Notes under the pieces: model-generated
The model's database searches: none
Seen by the model: only the letters and a program-made list of their open reading frames with translations
Told to the model about the DNA's origin: nothing
Source: Microbacterium sp. MYb54
Lineage (GTDB): Bacteria > Actinomycetota > Actinomycetes > Actinomycetales > Microbacteriaceae
Assembly (NCBI RefSeq): GCF_002979515.1
Contig: NZ_PCPA01000002.1
Location: forward strand, 227,138 to 291,137
Length of the DNA: 64,000 nt
Direction of reading: 5' to 3'
In this document: positions 25,843-34,709 of the stretch, in pieces
Layout: each line of letters begins with the position of its first letter
How positions within the stretch are numbered: position 1 is the stretch's first letter
Made by a program: the position numbers and the translations under genes

Positions 25843-26187
25843 ATGACCGAGCGCGTCGCCTTCCAGCTGCAGATCGCCCCCGGCATGATCGCCGAGTACA
25901 TCGCACGCCATAGCCCGGTCTGGCCGGAGATGCTCGCGGAGATCGCCGCATCCGGGCGCCGTGACTACTCCATCTTCCTGGGCGACGAGGGCCGCCTGTT
26001 CGGCTACTACGAGACCGACGACGACGCCGCCGCACGGGCCTATCTCGCAGCCTCACCGGTCGCGGCCCGGTGGGAGGCTTCGATGTCGGAGTTCTTCGTC
26101 GGGCTCGAAGGCCGTGCCGATCAGGCAGCCGCGCCCCTCGTCGAGGTGTTCAACCTGCACGACCAGCTCACGGCATCGGCGCCCTGA
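25843..26187 (+). CDS. rhaM: L-rhamnose mutarotase
   Basis: A 114-residue ferredoxin-like-fold mutarotase that interconverts alpha and beta L-rhamnose. The expected residues are at familiar positions: Y19 in EYIARHSPVWPEM, H23, DYSIFL with Y42, and W77 in ARWEASMSEFF. The ATG follows GAAGGAGG. It is next to the LacI gene and shares its operator, which is the best evidence that the importer carries L-rhamnose. No rhamnose isomerase or kinase is present in the window. Confidence 0.92.
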   Translation: MTERVAFQLQIAPGMIAEYIARHSPVWPEMLAEIAASGRRDYSIFLGDEGRLFGYYETDDDAAARAYLAASPVAARWEASMSEFFVGLEGRADQAAAPLVEVFNLHDQLTASAP

Positions 26188-26190
26188 GCG

Positions 26191-26658
26191 TCAGAGCGCT
26201 CGTGCGCCTGCCGGCAGGGCCGACCGCGAAGTGACCACGATCAGCGCGACCAGCAGCCCGACGTTGGAAACGTCCGCGACGATGTACGCGTAGTGCGCCC
26301 AGTTCGTCCCCGGCGATTCAGCGCCTGCGATCACCAGGTCGCTGCGCTGATTGAGCACCGGCCGGATGACAGCGACCTCGACGAGATACACGACCCAGAT
26401 CGAGCCGAGGATGCCCAGTGCCGCACGGCCGGCCCTCGCGCGCACGTTCACGACCGTGAGCACGAGCAGCACGACGCCGGCGAGCACGTTCAACGCCGTG
26501 AAGACGAGCCGTCCGATACCGAGCCCGATCGGGATCGTGACACCGGGGGCGAGGAACTTCAGCGGCGCCTCCAGGAACGAGATCGCGATGATCGCGCCGA
26601 GCAGGAAGGCCGGCAGCAGCAGCCGAAGGGCAGTGGTCGTACGCACCATGGAAGTCAC
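26191..26658 (-). CDS. Small four-helix membrane protein of unknown function
   Basis: A 155-residue hydrophobic protein with about four membrane segments (LLLPAFLLGAIIAISFLEAPLKFLAPG; LVFTALNVLAGVVLLVLTVV; ILGSIWVVYLVEVAVI; YIVADVSNVGLLVALIVV). The GTG at 26658 follows GAGGA; an ATG three codons later is an alternative. It is convergent with rhaM at a distance of three bases. The FLEAPLKF block recurs in uncharacterised actinobacterial and proteobacterial membrane proteins, and I cannot assign a function. Confidence 0.7.
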   Translation of the reverse strand: MTSMVRTTTALRLLLPAFLLGAIIAISFLEAPLKFLAPGVTIPIGLGIGRLVFTALNVLAGVVLLVLTVVNVRARAGRAALGILGSIWVVYLVEVAVIRPVLNQRSDLVIAGAESPGTNWAHYAYIVADVSNVGLLVALIVVTSRSALPAGARAL

Positions 26659-26754
26659 GCAGTCCTCATCTCCCGCCGATCGCCGTCCGCCCCTTCGACG
26701 CTACCTCGACGGTGCGGGGTAGCGGCCTGCATCGACCGGGGAAAAGCGCACGGC

Positions 26755-27378
26755 TCACAGCCACTCGATCACCTGCTCGACGAGGATCCCCACCCCGATG
26801 ACAGTCATGGCGATGCCGGCGATCCTGGTGACCACAGAGCTCGCACGCGGTCGGGTTCGCAGCAGTCGGCGGGCGAGCAGCCCGACGGTCGTGTAGACGA
26901 CCGCGATGTTGAGCAGGTGCAGCCCGCCCAGTGCGAGCATCTGCGTCGTCGACGACCAGCCATCAGGGCTCGTGAACTGCGGAAGCAGGGCGAGCAGGAG
27001 CAGCAGCCCCTTGGGGTTGATGCCGCTCACCCCGGACCCGCGCAGGAACTGCGCCCACCCGCCGGTCGCGATCGGCTCGCCGCTCTCGGCGATCGGCGCC
27101 GGACGGCTGGCCAGAGTCGTGGCTCCGAGGAAGATCAGGTAGAGCGCACCGACGACCGTGAGCGTGGTGAGGGTGACCGGGTAGGCGGTGACCAGCGCTC
27201 CGAGACCCAGCGCGACGGCCACGATCACGACGGTGTACCCCGCGATCATGCCGAGGATGGACGGCGCGATCGAGCGGGCACGCAGACCCGCGGAGATCGC
27301 GTACGCCCAGTCCGCCCCAGGGGTCAGCGCGAGCATGGCGGCGACCACCCAGAACTGCATGACCAGAGCGATATCCAT
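26755..27378 (-). CDS. LysE/RhtB-family amino-acid exporter
   Basis: A 207-residue protein with about six membrane helices. It starts with the family-typical VMQFWVVAAMLALTPGADWAYAISAGLR, and GxNPKGLLLLLALLPQF follows mid-protein. GAGGAGG precedes the ATG. It is divergent from an Lrp/AsnC-type gene, the classical exporter-regulator arrangement for amino-acid efflux. Which amino acid is exported cannot be read from sequence. Confidence 0.9.
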   Translation of the reverse strand: MDIALVMQFWVVAAMLALTPGADWAYAISAGLRARSIAPSILGMIAGYTVVIVAVALGLGALVTAYPVTLTTLTVVGALYLIFLGATTLASRPAPIAESGEPIATGGWAQFLRGSGVSGINPKGLLLLLALLPQFTSPDGWSSTTQMLALGGLHLLNIAVVYTTVGLLARRLLRTRPRASSVVTRIAGIAMTVIGVGILVEQVIEWL

Positions 27379-27476
27379 CGGTCCTCCTCAATCCGAGGAA
27401 GAGACTACGAAGGATCACGCGAAAGGTGCTCCGATTCTTCGAGCAACCGCGCCCATCACCTGCAAGAATTGTCACC

Positions 27477-27932
27477 ATGGACGCACTTGACCGGGAGATT
27501 CTCTCGCTGCTGCAGGATGACGGCCGGATGAGTGCCACGAACCTCGCCTCTCAGGTCGGGTTGAGCCTGTCCGCCTGCCATCGCCGACTCAAGGAGCTGG
27601 AGCAGTCCGGCGCGATCGAACGGTACCGCGCGGTGGTCGCCCCGGCGGCCGTCGGCCTGACGTTCGAGGCCATCGTGTTCGTGACGATCGGGCGCACCGA
27701 CAAGGACACGATCGTCGCGTTCGAGGAGGCCGTCGTGGCGATCCCCGCGGTCGTCGAAGCGCAGCGCCTGTTCGGCGACCCCGACTACATGCTGCGCATC
27801 CTCACCCGCGACATGAGCGCCTACCAGGAGCTCTACGACAACACGCTCGGCGCCCTGCCCGGAGTGCAGCGCCTCACCTCGACCATGGTCATGAAGCGCC
27901 TCGGAGCGGATCGCGCGGTGCCGATCCCCTGA
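27477..27932 (+). CDS. Lrp/AsnC-family transcriptional regulator
   Basis: A 151-residue feast/famine regulator. The N-terminal HTH is LDREILSLLQDDGRMSATNLASQVGLSLSACHRRLKELEQSGAIERYRA. The RAM ligand domain ends in RLTSTMVMKRLG. The ATG at 27477 gives the standard MDALDREI start; the open frame upstream is not used. It is divergent from the LysE exporter and probably controls it in response to an amino acid. Confidence 0.92.
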   Translation: MDALDREILSLLQDDGRMSATNLASQVGLSLSACHRRLKELEQSGAIERYRAVVAPAAVGLTFEAIVFVTIGRTDKDTIVAFEEAVVAIPAVVEAQRLFGDPDYMLRILTRDMSAYQELYDNTLGALPGVQRLTSTMVMKRLGADRAVPIP

Positions 27933-27978
27933 GGCGGGTGCGGGGCTTCCCATCTGCGACGAGCGGTGACTCCAAAGC

Positions 27979-28052
27979 TGTCAGGCTTGACGGACATCGA
28001 TGTAAATGTCAGGCTTGACGGACACATCACGGGCTGTCAGGCTTGACGGACA
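27979..28052. promoter_or_regulatory. Three 18-bp operators at an exact 28-bp period before hipB
   Basis: TGTCAGGCTTGACGGACA occurs without change at 27979-27996, 28007-28024 and 28035-28052. Each is an imperfect palindrome of form TGTCA-N8-GGACA. E. coli hipBA operators have the same architecture, TATCC-N8-GGATA, repeated in the promoter. These are the natural HipB or HipBA binding sites for autoregulation. The last copy ends 13 bases before the hipB start. Confidence 0.85.
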
Positions 28053-28065
28053 TCTAGGGAGAATC

Positions 28066-28278
28066 ATGCTGGTAGCCACCGCCACCGACTGGAGCAACGT
28101 CGTCCGCGACCGCCGTCTCGATCTCGGTATGTCCCAGAGCGCCCTCGGAGCGAAGATCGGGATGAGCCGTCAATGGGTCGTCCGATTCGAGAACGGCAAC
28201 GCCGCCGTTGCGACCATCGACCACGTCACCCGCATCGCTGACGCACTCGATCTGGAGATCGACGTGGTCGGCGTATGA
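28066..28278 (+). CDS. hipB: HipB-type antitoxin (XRE helix-turn-helix)
   Basis: A 70-residue protein, nearly all one HTH_3 domain: WSNVVRDRRLDLGMSQSALGAKIGMSRQWVVRFENGNAAVATIDHVTRIADALDLEIDVV. The ATG at 28066 follows AGGGAGA; an upstream frame extension would read through the operators. It overlaps hipA by four bases (ATGA), the usual antitoxin-first order. It should neutralise HipA and repress the promoter through the three 18-bp sites. Confidence 0.9.
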   Translation: MLVATATDWSNVVRDRRLDLGMSQSALGAKIGMSRQWVVRFENGNAAVATIDHVTRIADALDLEIDVVGV

Positions 28279-29705
28279 GTTCGCAACTGACCGCATACAT
28301 CGACGGTTGCAGGGTCGGAAGGTTCACGCGTGACGGCACCGGAGCGGTCACTCTGTCGTTCGACGAGGACTGGCGGCATGCCGCCCGCAGAATGGAACTG
28401 TCCCTGTCGATGCCCAAATCGCGTCGCGTACACACCGGCGCTGCGCCACTGAACTACCTGTGGAATCTGCTCCCCGACAGCGAAGCCGTGCTCCAACGCT
28501 GGGGCTCGAAGTTCGGCGTCAGCCCCCGAAACCCCATGGCCCTGCTCGCACACGTAGGGATGGACACTGCCGGCGCCGTACAACTCGCCGACACCGATGT
28601 GGAGATGCTCACTGGCCCGAGCGGCAACGAGCCGATCAGCGCCGCCGAGATCGCCGCACACATCCGGCAACTGCGTTCGGACCCTGAAGGGTGGCTGATC
28701 CCCGGCCATGACGGCGGCTACTTCTCGCTCGCCGGAGCGCAGTCGAAGTTCGCGCTTGCTCGCACCGCGGACACGCGATGGTCAGTGCCGACCGGACGGG
28801 CGGCATCCACTCACATCCTCAAACCCGGGATCCGCGGGCTCGATCACAGCGACTTGAACGAGCACCTTTCGCTCGCTGCAGCATCCCAACTCGGGCTCGA
28901 CACTGCTGACAGCTCGATCGAACACTTCGAGGACGAATCCGTCATCGTCGTCCGTCGGTACGACCGCGTCCTCGCTGAAGACGGCACCGTGACGCGTCTG
29001 CATCAGGAAGACATCGCCCAGGCCACCGGAACTCACCCCGCCGGGAAGTATCAGACCGAGGGCGGTCCCGGAATCGAGATGATTGTGAACCTCATCCGTG
29101 GCGCTCACGGAAGGGATGGCGGCAGTGCCGACCGACTCTTCGACGCCGCGATGTTCAACTGGGCCGCACTCGGCACTGATGCGCATGCGAAGAACTATTC
29201 GCTCTTGCACAGCGCCGCCGAAGGCCCCCGACTCGCACCGCTCTACGACGTCGCCACCGCGCTTCCGTACACCGACATCAACAACCGAAACACGAAGCTG
29301 GCCATGTCATTCAGCCGCCACTACCGGCAGCGCGAGATCGAAGCCCGCCATGTCATCGCCGATGCGATCGCACTCAGCTTTGATGTGGAGTGGGCCCACG
29401 ATCGTGCCGTTGCCATCGTCGACGGCCTCGCCGACGCATACTCCGCCGCCGCGCGAGAGGCTAAACTCGATGGCACGGATGCTGTGTTCGCCGCAAGGAT
29501 CGTCGACGAAGCTGCCACGCGAACAGCACGGCTGCGACGCGAACTCCAGGCCGCCGCCCCTCCGTCAGCGGCGCCGATCCCTCGGGCACCCACCGGCAGC
29601 GCACGGCCCGGGACTCAACCGCGAACCCCTACCGGCCGGTTCGACCGCAATACCGACACCACGTCGGGCCCGTCCCTCACAGAGCGCCCCTCCTCAGAGC
29701 CGTAG
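28275..29705 (+). CDS. hipA: HipA-type Ser/Thr protein kinase toxin
   Basis: A 476-residue kinase toxin; E. coli HipA is 440 residues and phosphorylates glutamyl-tRNA synthetase. The N-terminal HipA_N part has LNYLWNLLPDSEAVLQRW. SLAGAQSKFALA (151-162) matches the glycine-rich and activation region, and ILKP carries K183. The catalytic loop is TDAHAKNYSL with D302, H304 and N307. YDVATALPY provides the metal Asp (D325). All key residues are intact, so the toxin should be active. A Pro/Thr/Arg-rich tail of about 45 residues (from about 430) is extra and not part of the fold. Confidence 0.92.
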   Translation: MSSQLTAYIDGCRVGRFTRDGTGAVTLSFDEDWRHAARRMELSLSMPKSRRVHTGAAPLNYLWNLLPDSEAVLQRWGSKFGVSPRNPMALLAHVGMDTAGAVQLADTDVEMLTGPSGNEPISAAEIAAHIRQLRSDPEGWLIPGHDGGYFSLAGAQSKFALARTADTRWSVPTGRAASTHILKPGIRGLDHSDLNEHLSLAAASQLGLDTADSSIEHFEDESVIVVRRYDRVLAEDGTVTRLHQEDIAQATGTHPAGKYQTEGGPGIEMIVNLIRGAHGRDGGSADRLFDAAMFNWAALGTDAHAKNYSLLHSAAEGPRLAPLYDVATALPYTDINNRNTKLAMSFSRHYRQREIEARHVIADAIALSFDVEWAHDRAVAIVDGLADAYSAAAREAKLDGTDAVFAARIVDEAATRTARLRRELQAAAPPSAAPIPRAPTGSARPGTQPRTPTGRFDRNTDTTSGPSLTERPSSEP

Positions 29706-29760
29706 GGCCGAGTCCGTGCGGAGTGATGCAGCAGACAGCGTCTCCTCGGACCTCGAACCC

Positions 29761-30273
29761 TCATTCGACCGCCGAAGCCTCGCCGATGCCCCGCCGGATG
29801 CGTTCCGCCAACTCCTCGGGCGCAGCATCCACCACCACCGTGGCGCCGCCCTCGTCGGCGCCGAGTCGTTCGAGTGCCGCCAGCTGCGACGCGAGCAGCG
29901 CGGGCGGCATGAAGTGACCTCGACGGGCAGTCGCCTGCTCTGCGACGCGTTCTTCCGGCGCATCGAGGTGCACGAAGACGACCGTCGGGGCCGCCGCCCG
30001 CAGCCGATCACGGTGGGTGCGCTTCAACGCCGAGCAGGCGACGACGACACCGGGGTCCGCGGCGAGCGCCGCCCCCACCCGGTCGAGCCACGGCCATCGG
30101 TCGTCGTCGTCGAGTGGGGTTCCGGCTGCCATCTTCGCGATGTTGGCCGGCCCGTGCAGGTCATCCGCATCGATGAACGCGACACCGATCCGGCGGGCGA
30201 GCTCCCGACCCACCCTGGTCTTGCCCACCCCGGACACCCCCATCACGACGATCGACCGTGACTCGGCGGTCAC
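29761..30273 (-). CDS. gntK: Gluconokinase (GntK family)
   Basis: A 170-residue kinase with P-loop GVSGVGKT (12-19). [33 protein letters not shown] is diagnostic for gluconokinase, and [14 protein letters not shown] follows. The GTG start overlaps the manD stop (GTGA), and it closes the nine-gene uronate operon. Formally it phosphorylates D-gluconate to 6-phosphogluconate. In this operon it might instead act on another sugar acid, since no KDG kinase is present; that is inference. Confidence 0.9.
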   Translation of the reverse strand: MTAESRSIVVMGVSGVGKTRVGRELARRIGVAFIDADDLHGPANIAKMAAGTPLDDDDRWPWLDRVGAALAADPGVVVACSALKRTHRDRLRAAAPTVVFVHLDAPEERVAEQATARRGHFMPPALLASQLAALERLGADEGGATVVVDAAPEELAERIRRGIGEASAVE

Positions 30274-31508
30274 CAGTCGTGCACCGTTCCGTCCGCCAGC
30301 CGGTTGTACGGCAGATAGGCGCGCTCATACGGGTACTTGCCCGCCTCGTCGACGTCGAGGTCGACGCCCAGACCCGGCTTGTCACCGGGGTGCAGCAGTC
30401 CGTCGCGCCAGGTGAAGGACTGCTGGAACACCTGGTCGGTGCGCGAGCCGTGCTGCATGTACTCCTGGATGCCGAAGTTGTGGATGGCGAGACCGAGGTG
30501 CATCGCCGCCGCCATGCCGACCGGCGAGATGTCGGTCGGTCCGTGCATGCCGGACTTGATCTGGTACATCGCCGCGTAGTCGAGGGTCTTCTTCAGTGGG
30601 CTGATGCCGCCCATGTGGGTGACCGCGCCGCGGACGTAGTCGATGAGCTGGTCGCGGATGATGTCCTTGAAGTCCCAGACGGTGTTGAAGATCTCCCCGA
30701 TCGCGAGGGGCGTGGTCGTGTGCTGGCGCACCAGTCGCAGCGCCTCCTGGTTCTCGGCGGGGGTGCAGTCTTCGAGCCAGAACAGGTCGTACGGTTCGAG
30801 CGCCTTGCCGAGCTTCGCCGCCTGGATGGGTGTCATCCGGTGGTGCCCGTCGTGCAGCAGCGGGATGTCGGGTCCGAACTCGTTGCGCACCGCCTCGAAG
30901 ACGCCCGGCAGGTGGTTCAAGTAGGCGCGGGTGTCCCAGTCCTCTTCGACCGGCTTCGCACCTCGGCGGGCCGGCTCGTGGTCGTAGCGGGCCTCCCCTC
31001 CTCCGGTGTCGGCTGCCTGCGAGGCGATGCCGTAGATGGCCTTGAGCCCGGGAACACCCGTCTGGATGCGGATCGCCCGATACCCCTGATCGAGGTGCGC
31101 GCGCACGGAGTCGAACAGTTCCGGCAGCTCCTTGCCCGACGCATGGCCGTAGGCGAGCAGGCCGGTACGCGATGCGCCGCCCAGCAGCTGGTAGACGGGC
31201 ATCCCCGCCTTCTTGCCCTTGATGTCCCACAGAGCCATGTCGACCGCGGCGACGGCGGCCATCGTGACGGGTCCCCGCCTCCAGTACGCGCTCCGGTAGA
31301 GGAACTGCCAGGTGTCTTCGATGCGGTCCTCGTCGGCGCCGATCAGCAGCGGCACGACGTGCTCGGTGAGGTACGCGACGACGGCGAGCTCGCGCCCGTT
31401 GAGGGTCGCGTCGCCGAGGCCGGAGATGCCGTCGGCAGTCGTGAGCTTGAGGGTGACGAAGTTCCGGTCGGGGCTTGTGACGATGACCTCAGCCTTGTCG
31501 ATGCTCAT
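30270..31508 (-). CDS. manD: D-mannonate dehydratase, enolase-superfamily ManD/RspA type
   Basis: A 412-residue enolase-superfamily protein. Its length and blocks match the ManD subgroup: [80 protein letters not shown] and [14 protein letters not shown]. The end, [20 protein letters not shown], is also typical. It dehydrates D-mannonate to 2-keto-3-deoxygluconate. Some members are low-efficiency or gluconate-specific, but here UxuB and UxaC partners make mannonate likely. ATG 31508 overlaps the preceding gene (ATGA). Confidence 0.9.
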   Translation of the reverse strand: MSIDKAEVIVTSPDRNFVTLKLTTADGISGLGDATLNGRELAVVAYLTEHVVPLLIGADEDRIEDTWQFLYRSAYWRRGPVTMAAVAAVDMALWDIKGKKAGMPVYQLLGGASRTGLLAYGHASGKELPELFDSVRAHLDQGYRAIRIQTGVPGLKAIYGIASQAADTGGGEARYDHEPARRGAKPVEEDWDTRAYLNHLPGVFEAVRNEFGPDIPLLHDGHHRMTPIQAAKLGKALEPYDLFWLEDCTPAENQEALRLVRQHTTTPLAIGEIFNTVWDFKDIIRDQLIDYVRGAVTHMGGISPLKKTLDYAAMYQIKSGMHGPTDISPVGMAAAMHLGLAIHNFGIQEYMQHGSRTDQVFQQSFTWRDGLLHPGDKPGLGVDLDVDEAGKYPYERAYLPYNRLADGTVHDW

Positions 31509-32731
31509 GCGAGGGTCCCTTCGGGAGTGAGGTGGTCGATGATGGTGCGTGCGCGGTCGGCCGCGGGTGCGGCGGAGATCGTTCGGGCGAGGGCGGCCGT
31601 CGCGGCGTCGGTCGGGTCGAGTTCGATGAGCGAGCGGATCCAGGTCTCCACGGCATGCAGCTGTGCCACGTCGACGGCAGTGCCGGCCTCTCGGCGTCGA
31701 CGCAGCGGAGCCACGAGCCGCAGCGCCACCTTGATCGGGCTGTCCCGGCGGATCTGGTCGAGTCGATGGGCGATGCGCGGGTTCGCGAAGCGGATGCGCA
31801 GGTCGTCGAGCCAGGCGTCGAGTTCTGCGGCGGGCAGATCGACCGCCGTGCGCTGGGCGGCCCACAGCGCCTCGGTGTCGGCGCGCAGATCGGCGTCGTC
31901 GAAGGCTTCCGCGATCGTCTCGTATCCGCTCAGCCTCCCGGCCGCGGCGAGGAAGCTGTGCCCGGCGTTGAGCAGGTAGAGCTTGCGCTCTTCATAGGGC
32001 CCGACGTCGGCCACGAATCGCGCACCGGCCTGCGCCCAGTCCGGCGCGCCACCCGGGAACTCGCCCGCGAGCACCCATTCGCTGAAGGGCTCAGTCACCA
32101 CTGCGGCGGGGTCGTCGTACCCGGTGATGTCCCGCACGACGGCTACATCCTCCGCGGTGACGGAGGGGGTGATCCGGTCGACCACCGTGTCGACGAATGA
32201 CGCGACATCCGAGACGCGTGCCGCTTCCGCACCGGCGGCGGTCAGCACGGCATCGCGCAGCATCCGGCCGTTGCGGGGCAGGTTGTCGCAGCTCACGACG
32301 GCGATCGGTCCGGCCCCGACAGCGGCGCGTCCGGCGAGCGCGGCCGCGATACGACCGGGCACCGAGGAGTTCGCGGAGTACGCCGCCTCCGTCACCGTGA
32401 CGGTGAGCACCCTCACTTCCGGATCCGCGATCGTGTCGAACCACGACCGTTCGTCGGCACCGGGAACCGCTCGCACGATCGACTGCACTGTGGTCACCCG
32501 GTCGCCCTCGGCGGAGCGCTCCAGCACCGTGTACACCCCGTCGTTCCGCGACAGCAGCGCGGCGGCCTCAGGAGTGCGTCCGGTGAAGGCGGCGATGCCC
32601 CACCCCTCCTCCGCGCGCGCCTGGTCATTGGCCTGCTGGGTGTACCAGGCCTGATGTGCGCGGTGGAAGGCACCGAGGCCCAGGTGGGCAGCGCGGACCG
32701 GCGGATGCTGCGTGCGCGCCGGTCCGTTCAC
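31505..32731 (-). CDS. uxuB: Mannitol/fructuronate dehydrogenase family reductase (UxuB-like)
   Basis: A 408-residue long-chain polyol dehydrogenase. The start [17 protein letters not shown] is the family signature, and TVTEAAY and [16 protein letters not shown] follow. The catalytic region [24 protein letters not shown] contains the Lys and the Asn-x-x-His pair. It is shorter than E. coli UxuB (about 486 residues). With UxaC and ManD nearby it should reduce D-fructuronate to D-mannonate. GTG start, GTGA overlap with the upstream gene. Confidence 0.85.
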   Translation of the reverse strand: MNGPARTQHPPVRAAHLGLGAFHRAHQAWYTQQANDQARAEEGWGIAAFTGRTPEAAALLSRNDGVYTVLERSAEGDRVTTVQSIVRAVPGADERSWFDTIADPEVRVLTVTVTEAAYSANSSVPGRIAAALAGRAAVGAGPIAVVSCDNLPRNGRMLRDAVLTAAGAEAARVSDVASFVDTVVDRITPSVTAEDVAVVRDITGYDDPAAVVTEPFSEWVLAGEFPGGAPDWAQAGARFVADVGPYEERKLYLLNAGHSFLAAAGRLSGYETIAEAFDDADLRADTEALWAAQRTAVDLPAAELDAWLDDLRIRFANPRIAHRLDQIRRDSPIKVALRLVAPLRRRREAGTAVDVAQLHAVETWIRSLIELDPTDAATAALARTISAAPAADRARTIIDHLTPEGTLA

Positions 32732-33594
32732 GACCCGATGCCCGCGGCGGCGGCCGATGCCCGGAGGAACGCGAGATCGTCGGTCAGTCGGTCCTCGAGG
32801 GGAGCTTCGGTAGAGAAGTCCTCCAGCGTCACCCAGCCGTCGTACCCGACCTCGGCGAGCACGCAGAAGTAGTCGGGAACGCTGGCGATGCCCTCGCGGA
32901 GCGTCGCCCAGGCCGACTCCCAGCGCACATCGCCGTCAAGGCCGAGCTCGCCGGTGCGCCGCCAGGTCGCGTTCTTCACGTGCACGTGCGCGAGGTACTC
33001 GCCGAGGAGCTGAAGCCCCGCACGCGTATCCTCCTGCCCCTCGATCACGAGGTTGCCGAGGTCGTGGATCACGCCGATGGTGCGCGGATCCATGCCGTCG
33101 ACCAGTCGACGCGCAGCCGAGGCGGACGAGGTGATCGTCTGGTGGTGGAGCTCGATGAGCACCTTCACGCCGAGCCGCCCCGCCTCCGCAGCCGCCCATT
33201 CCAGGTCTGCTCTGGTCCGATCGAACACCGCCTGATAGCCCTCGTGGAGGAGGTCGGTGGACGGGATGCGCATGCGCACCTGTCGCGCTCCGAGCTCGGC
33301 GGTCGCGCGGAGCATCTGGAGCGCGTCGTCGCGGTCGGACGCGGGCGCGTAGCCGCCGATGCCGCTGAACTCGAGCCCCGCCTCGCGAGTGACGCGGGCG
33401 ATCTCCGGGACCGCCTGCGCGAGACCCGTGAGCGGCCAGGTCGCCCGGTTCCCGGCCCAGAATCCCGGCGGCTCGGCCTCCTCCTGGTCGGTGATGCGCC
33501 ACTCGATGCCGTCGTACCCGATCGCCGCGATGCGGCGAGCCGCCTCTGCGGGCTCCCAGTCCGGCACTGACGCCGTGAACACGGAGAATTTCAT
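32728..33594 (-). CDS. Sugar phosphate isomerase/epimerase-like TIM barrel (xylose isomerase-like)
   Basis: A 288-residue AP-endonuclease-2 family TIM barrel. It shows GYDGIEWRI, IELHHQTITSSASAARRLVDGMDP, VIHDLGNLVIEG, HVHVKNATWRR and EVGYDGWVTLEDFS, with likely metal ligands among the Glu, His and Asp residues in these strands. Proteins of this type handle keto or aldose sugars and 3-keto intermediates. It is one of two such genes in this operon, on either side of a Gfo/Idh dehydrogenase. Specific substrate unknown. Confidence 0.8.
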   Translation of the reverse strand: MKFSVFTASVPDWEPAEAARRIAAIGYDGIEWRITDQEEAEPPGFWAGNRATWPLTGLAQAVPEIARVTREAGLEFSGIGGYAPASDRDDALQMLRATAELGARQVRMRIPSTDLLHEGYQAVFDRTRADLEWAAAEAGRLGVKVLIELHHQTITSSASAARRLVDGMDPRTIGVIHDLGNLVIEGQEDTRAGLQLLGEYLAHVHVKNATWRRTGELGLDGDVRWESAWATLREGIASVPDYFCVLAEVGYDGWVTLEDFSTEAPLEDRLTDDLAFLRASAAAAGIGS

Positions 33595-34709
33595 GCGATG
33601 CCTCCCGTCCGCACTTCACTGTCGTCGACGGTGCCGTCGACGAGGTCGGCGATACGCACCGGAGAGCCGGTGGTCGCCGAGACGTAGATGCCGCGCACCA
33701 CGGCGAGCGCCAGGAGCGCCTCCGGCACCCCGACGCGCGAGGCTCGACCGACACGGATGCTGTCGACGATGTCGGCGTACTGACGGGCGTGGCCCTCGGC
33801 GAACGACTGCGGGTTCCGTTCGTCGCCGAGCCGATGCCCCTCCGGCACCCGGTCGACGCTGCGGTCGGTCGGCTCGCCGTCGACCCACAGTCGGGCCAGC
33901 TGATCGTTCTCGATGATGCCGGTCCCCTGCGCACCGTGCACGGCCACCCGCACCGGTTGCTCGGGGAAGGCCGCGGTCGTGGCGTGCAGCACGGCGAGCG
34001 CGCCCGACTCGAAGCGCACCGTGACCACCGCGACGTCTTCGACCTCGACCCGCTCGTGTGCGAGCAGCGCGGTGTGAGCGAAGACCTCCACCGGCGTGCC
34101 GAGGAACCACAGCAGCAGATCGACGGTGTGCACGCCCTGGTTCATCACGGCACCTCCACCGTCGAGCTCCCACGTGCCCCGCCAGGCGCCCGAGTCGTAG
34201 TACTCCTGCGAGCGCCACCAGGGCACGGTGGCGACCGCGCTGGTGATCCGCCCCAGCCGTCCTGCGTGCGCCGCCTCCGCGACCGCCACCGCTGCGGGGT
34301 CGAAGCGGTGCTGGCTGATCACCGAGATCCGGATGCCCCGAGCATCGGCGTCCCGTGCGATCTCCGCCAGGCGGCGCCCGCGTGCCATCGACACGTCGAG
34401 GGGCTTCTCGAGCACGACGTGCATGCCGCGCGCGACCGCCCGTTCGGCGAGCTCGACGTGGGAGCCGCTCGGCGTGCAGATGACGACCACGTCGACGTCG
34501 TCGGGGAGCGATTCGATCTCGGCGTGCGTCGATGGACGCTCTCCACCGAGTTCATCGACGACGAAGTCCGCCAGCCGCTCGGTGGCGGCCGGAACCTCAT
34601 CGACGACGGCGACGATGCGCAGGCCCGGAGTGACCGCGATCGCTCTGGCATGGTTGACGCCGATGATGCCGCATCCGACGATGGCGACGTCGAGGATTGC
34701 GTCGGTCAT
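33591..34709 (-). CDS. Gfo/Idh/MocA-family oxidoreductase
   Basis: A 372-residue NAD(P)-dependent dehydrogenase. The N-terminal Rossmann motif is VAIVGCGIIGVNHARAI. VVLEKPLDVS contains the catalytic EKP, and MNQGVHTVDLLLWFLG carries the conserved Asp and His of the C-terminal domain. It lies between two TIM-barrel genes, overlapping both by four bases. This trio (isomerase, dehydrogenase, isomerase) resembles units that oxidise inositol-like or 3-keto sugars. The exact substrate is unknown. Confidence 0.88.
   Translation of the reverse strand: MTDAILDVAIVGCGIIGVNHARAIAVTPGLRIVAVVDEVPAATERLADFVVDELGGERPSTHAEIESLPDDVDVVVICTPSGSHVELAERAVARGMHVVLEKPLDVSMARGRRLAEIARDADARGIRISVISQHRFDPAAVAVAEAAHAGRLGRITSAVATVPWWRSQEYYDSGAWRGTWELDGGGAVMNQGVHTVDLLLWFLGTPVEVFAHTALLAHERVEVEDVAVVTVRFESGALAVLHATTAAFPEQPVRVAVHGAQGTGIIENDQLARLWVDGEPTDRSVDRVPEGHRLGDERNPQSFAEGHARQYADIVDSIRVGRASRVGVPEALLALAVVRGIYVSATTGSPVRIADLVDGTVDDSEVRTGGIA

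Noticed and set aside
26692..26725. Small repeat GCTACC...GGTAGC between the membrane-protein and LysE genes as terminator.
   Set aside because: Only six pairs around a GC-rich loop without a T run; too weak to call.
27979..28052. Three regularly spaced repeats considered as a mini-CRISPR.
   Set aside because: Spacers are only 10 bases and the repeat is an operator-like palindrome directly before hipB; no cas genes.
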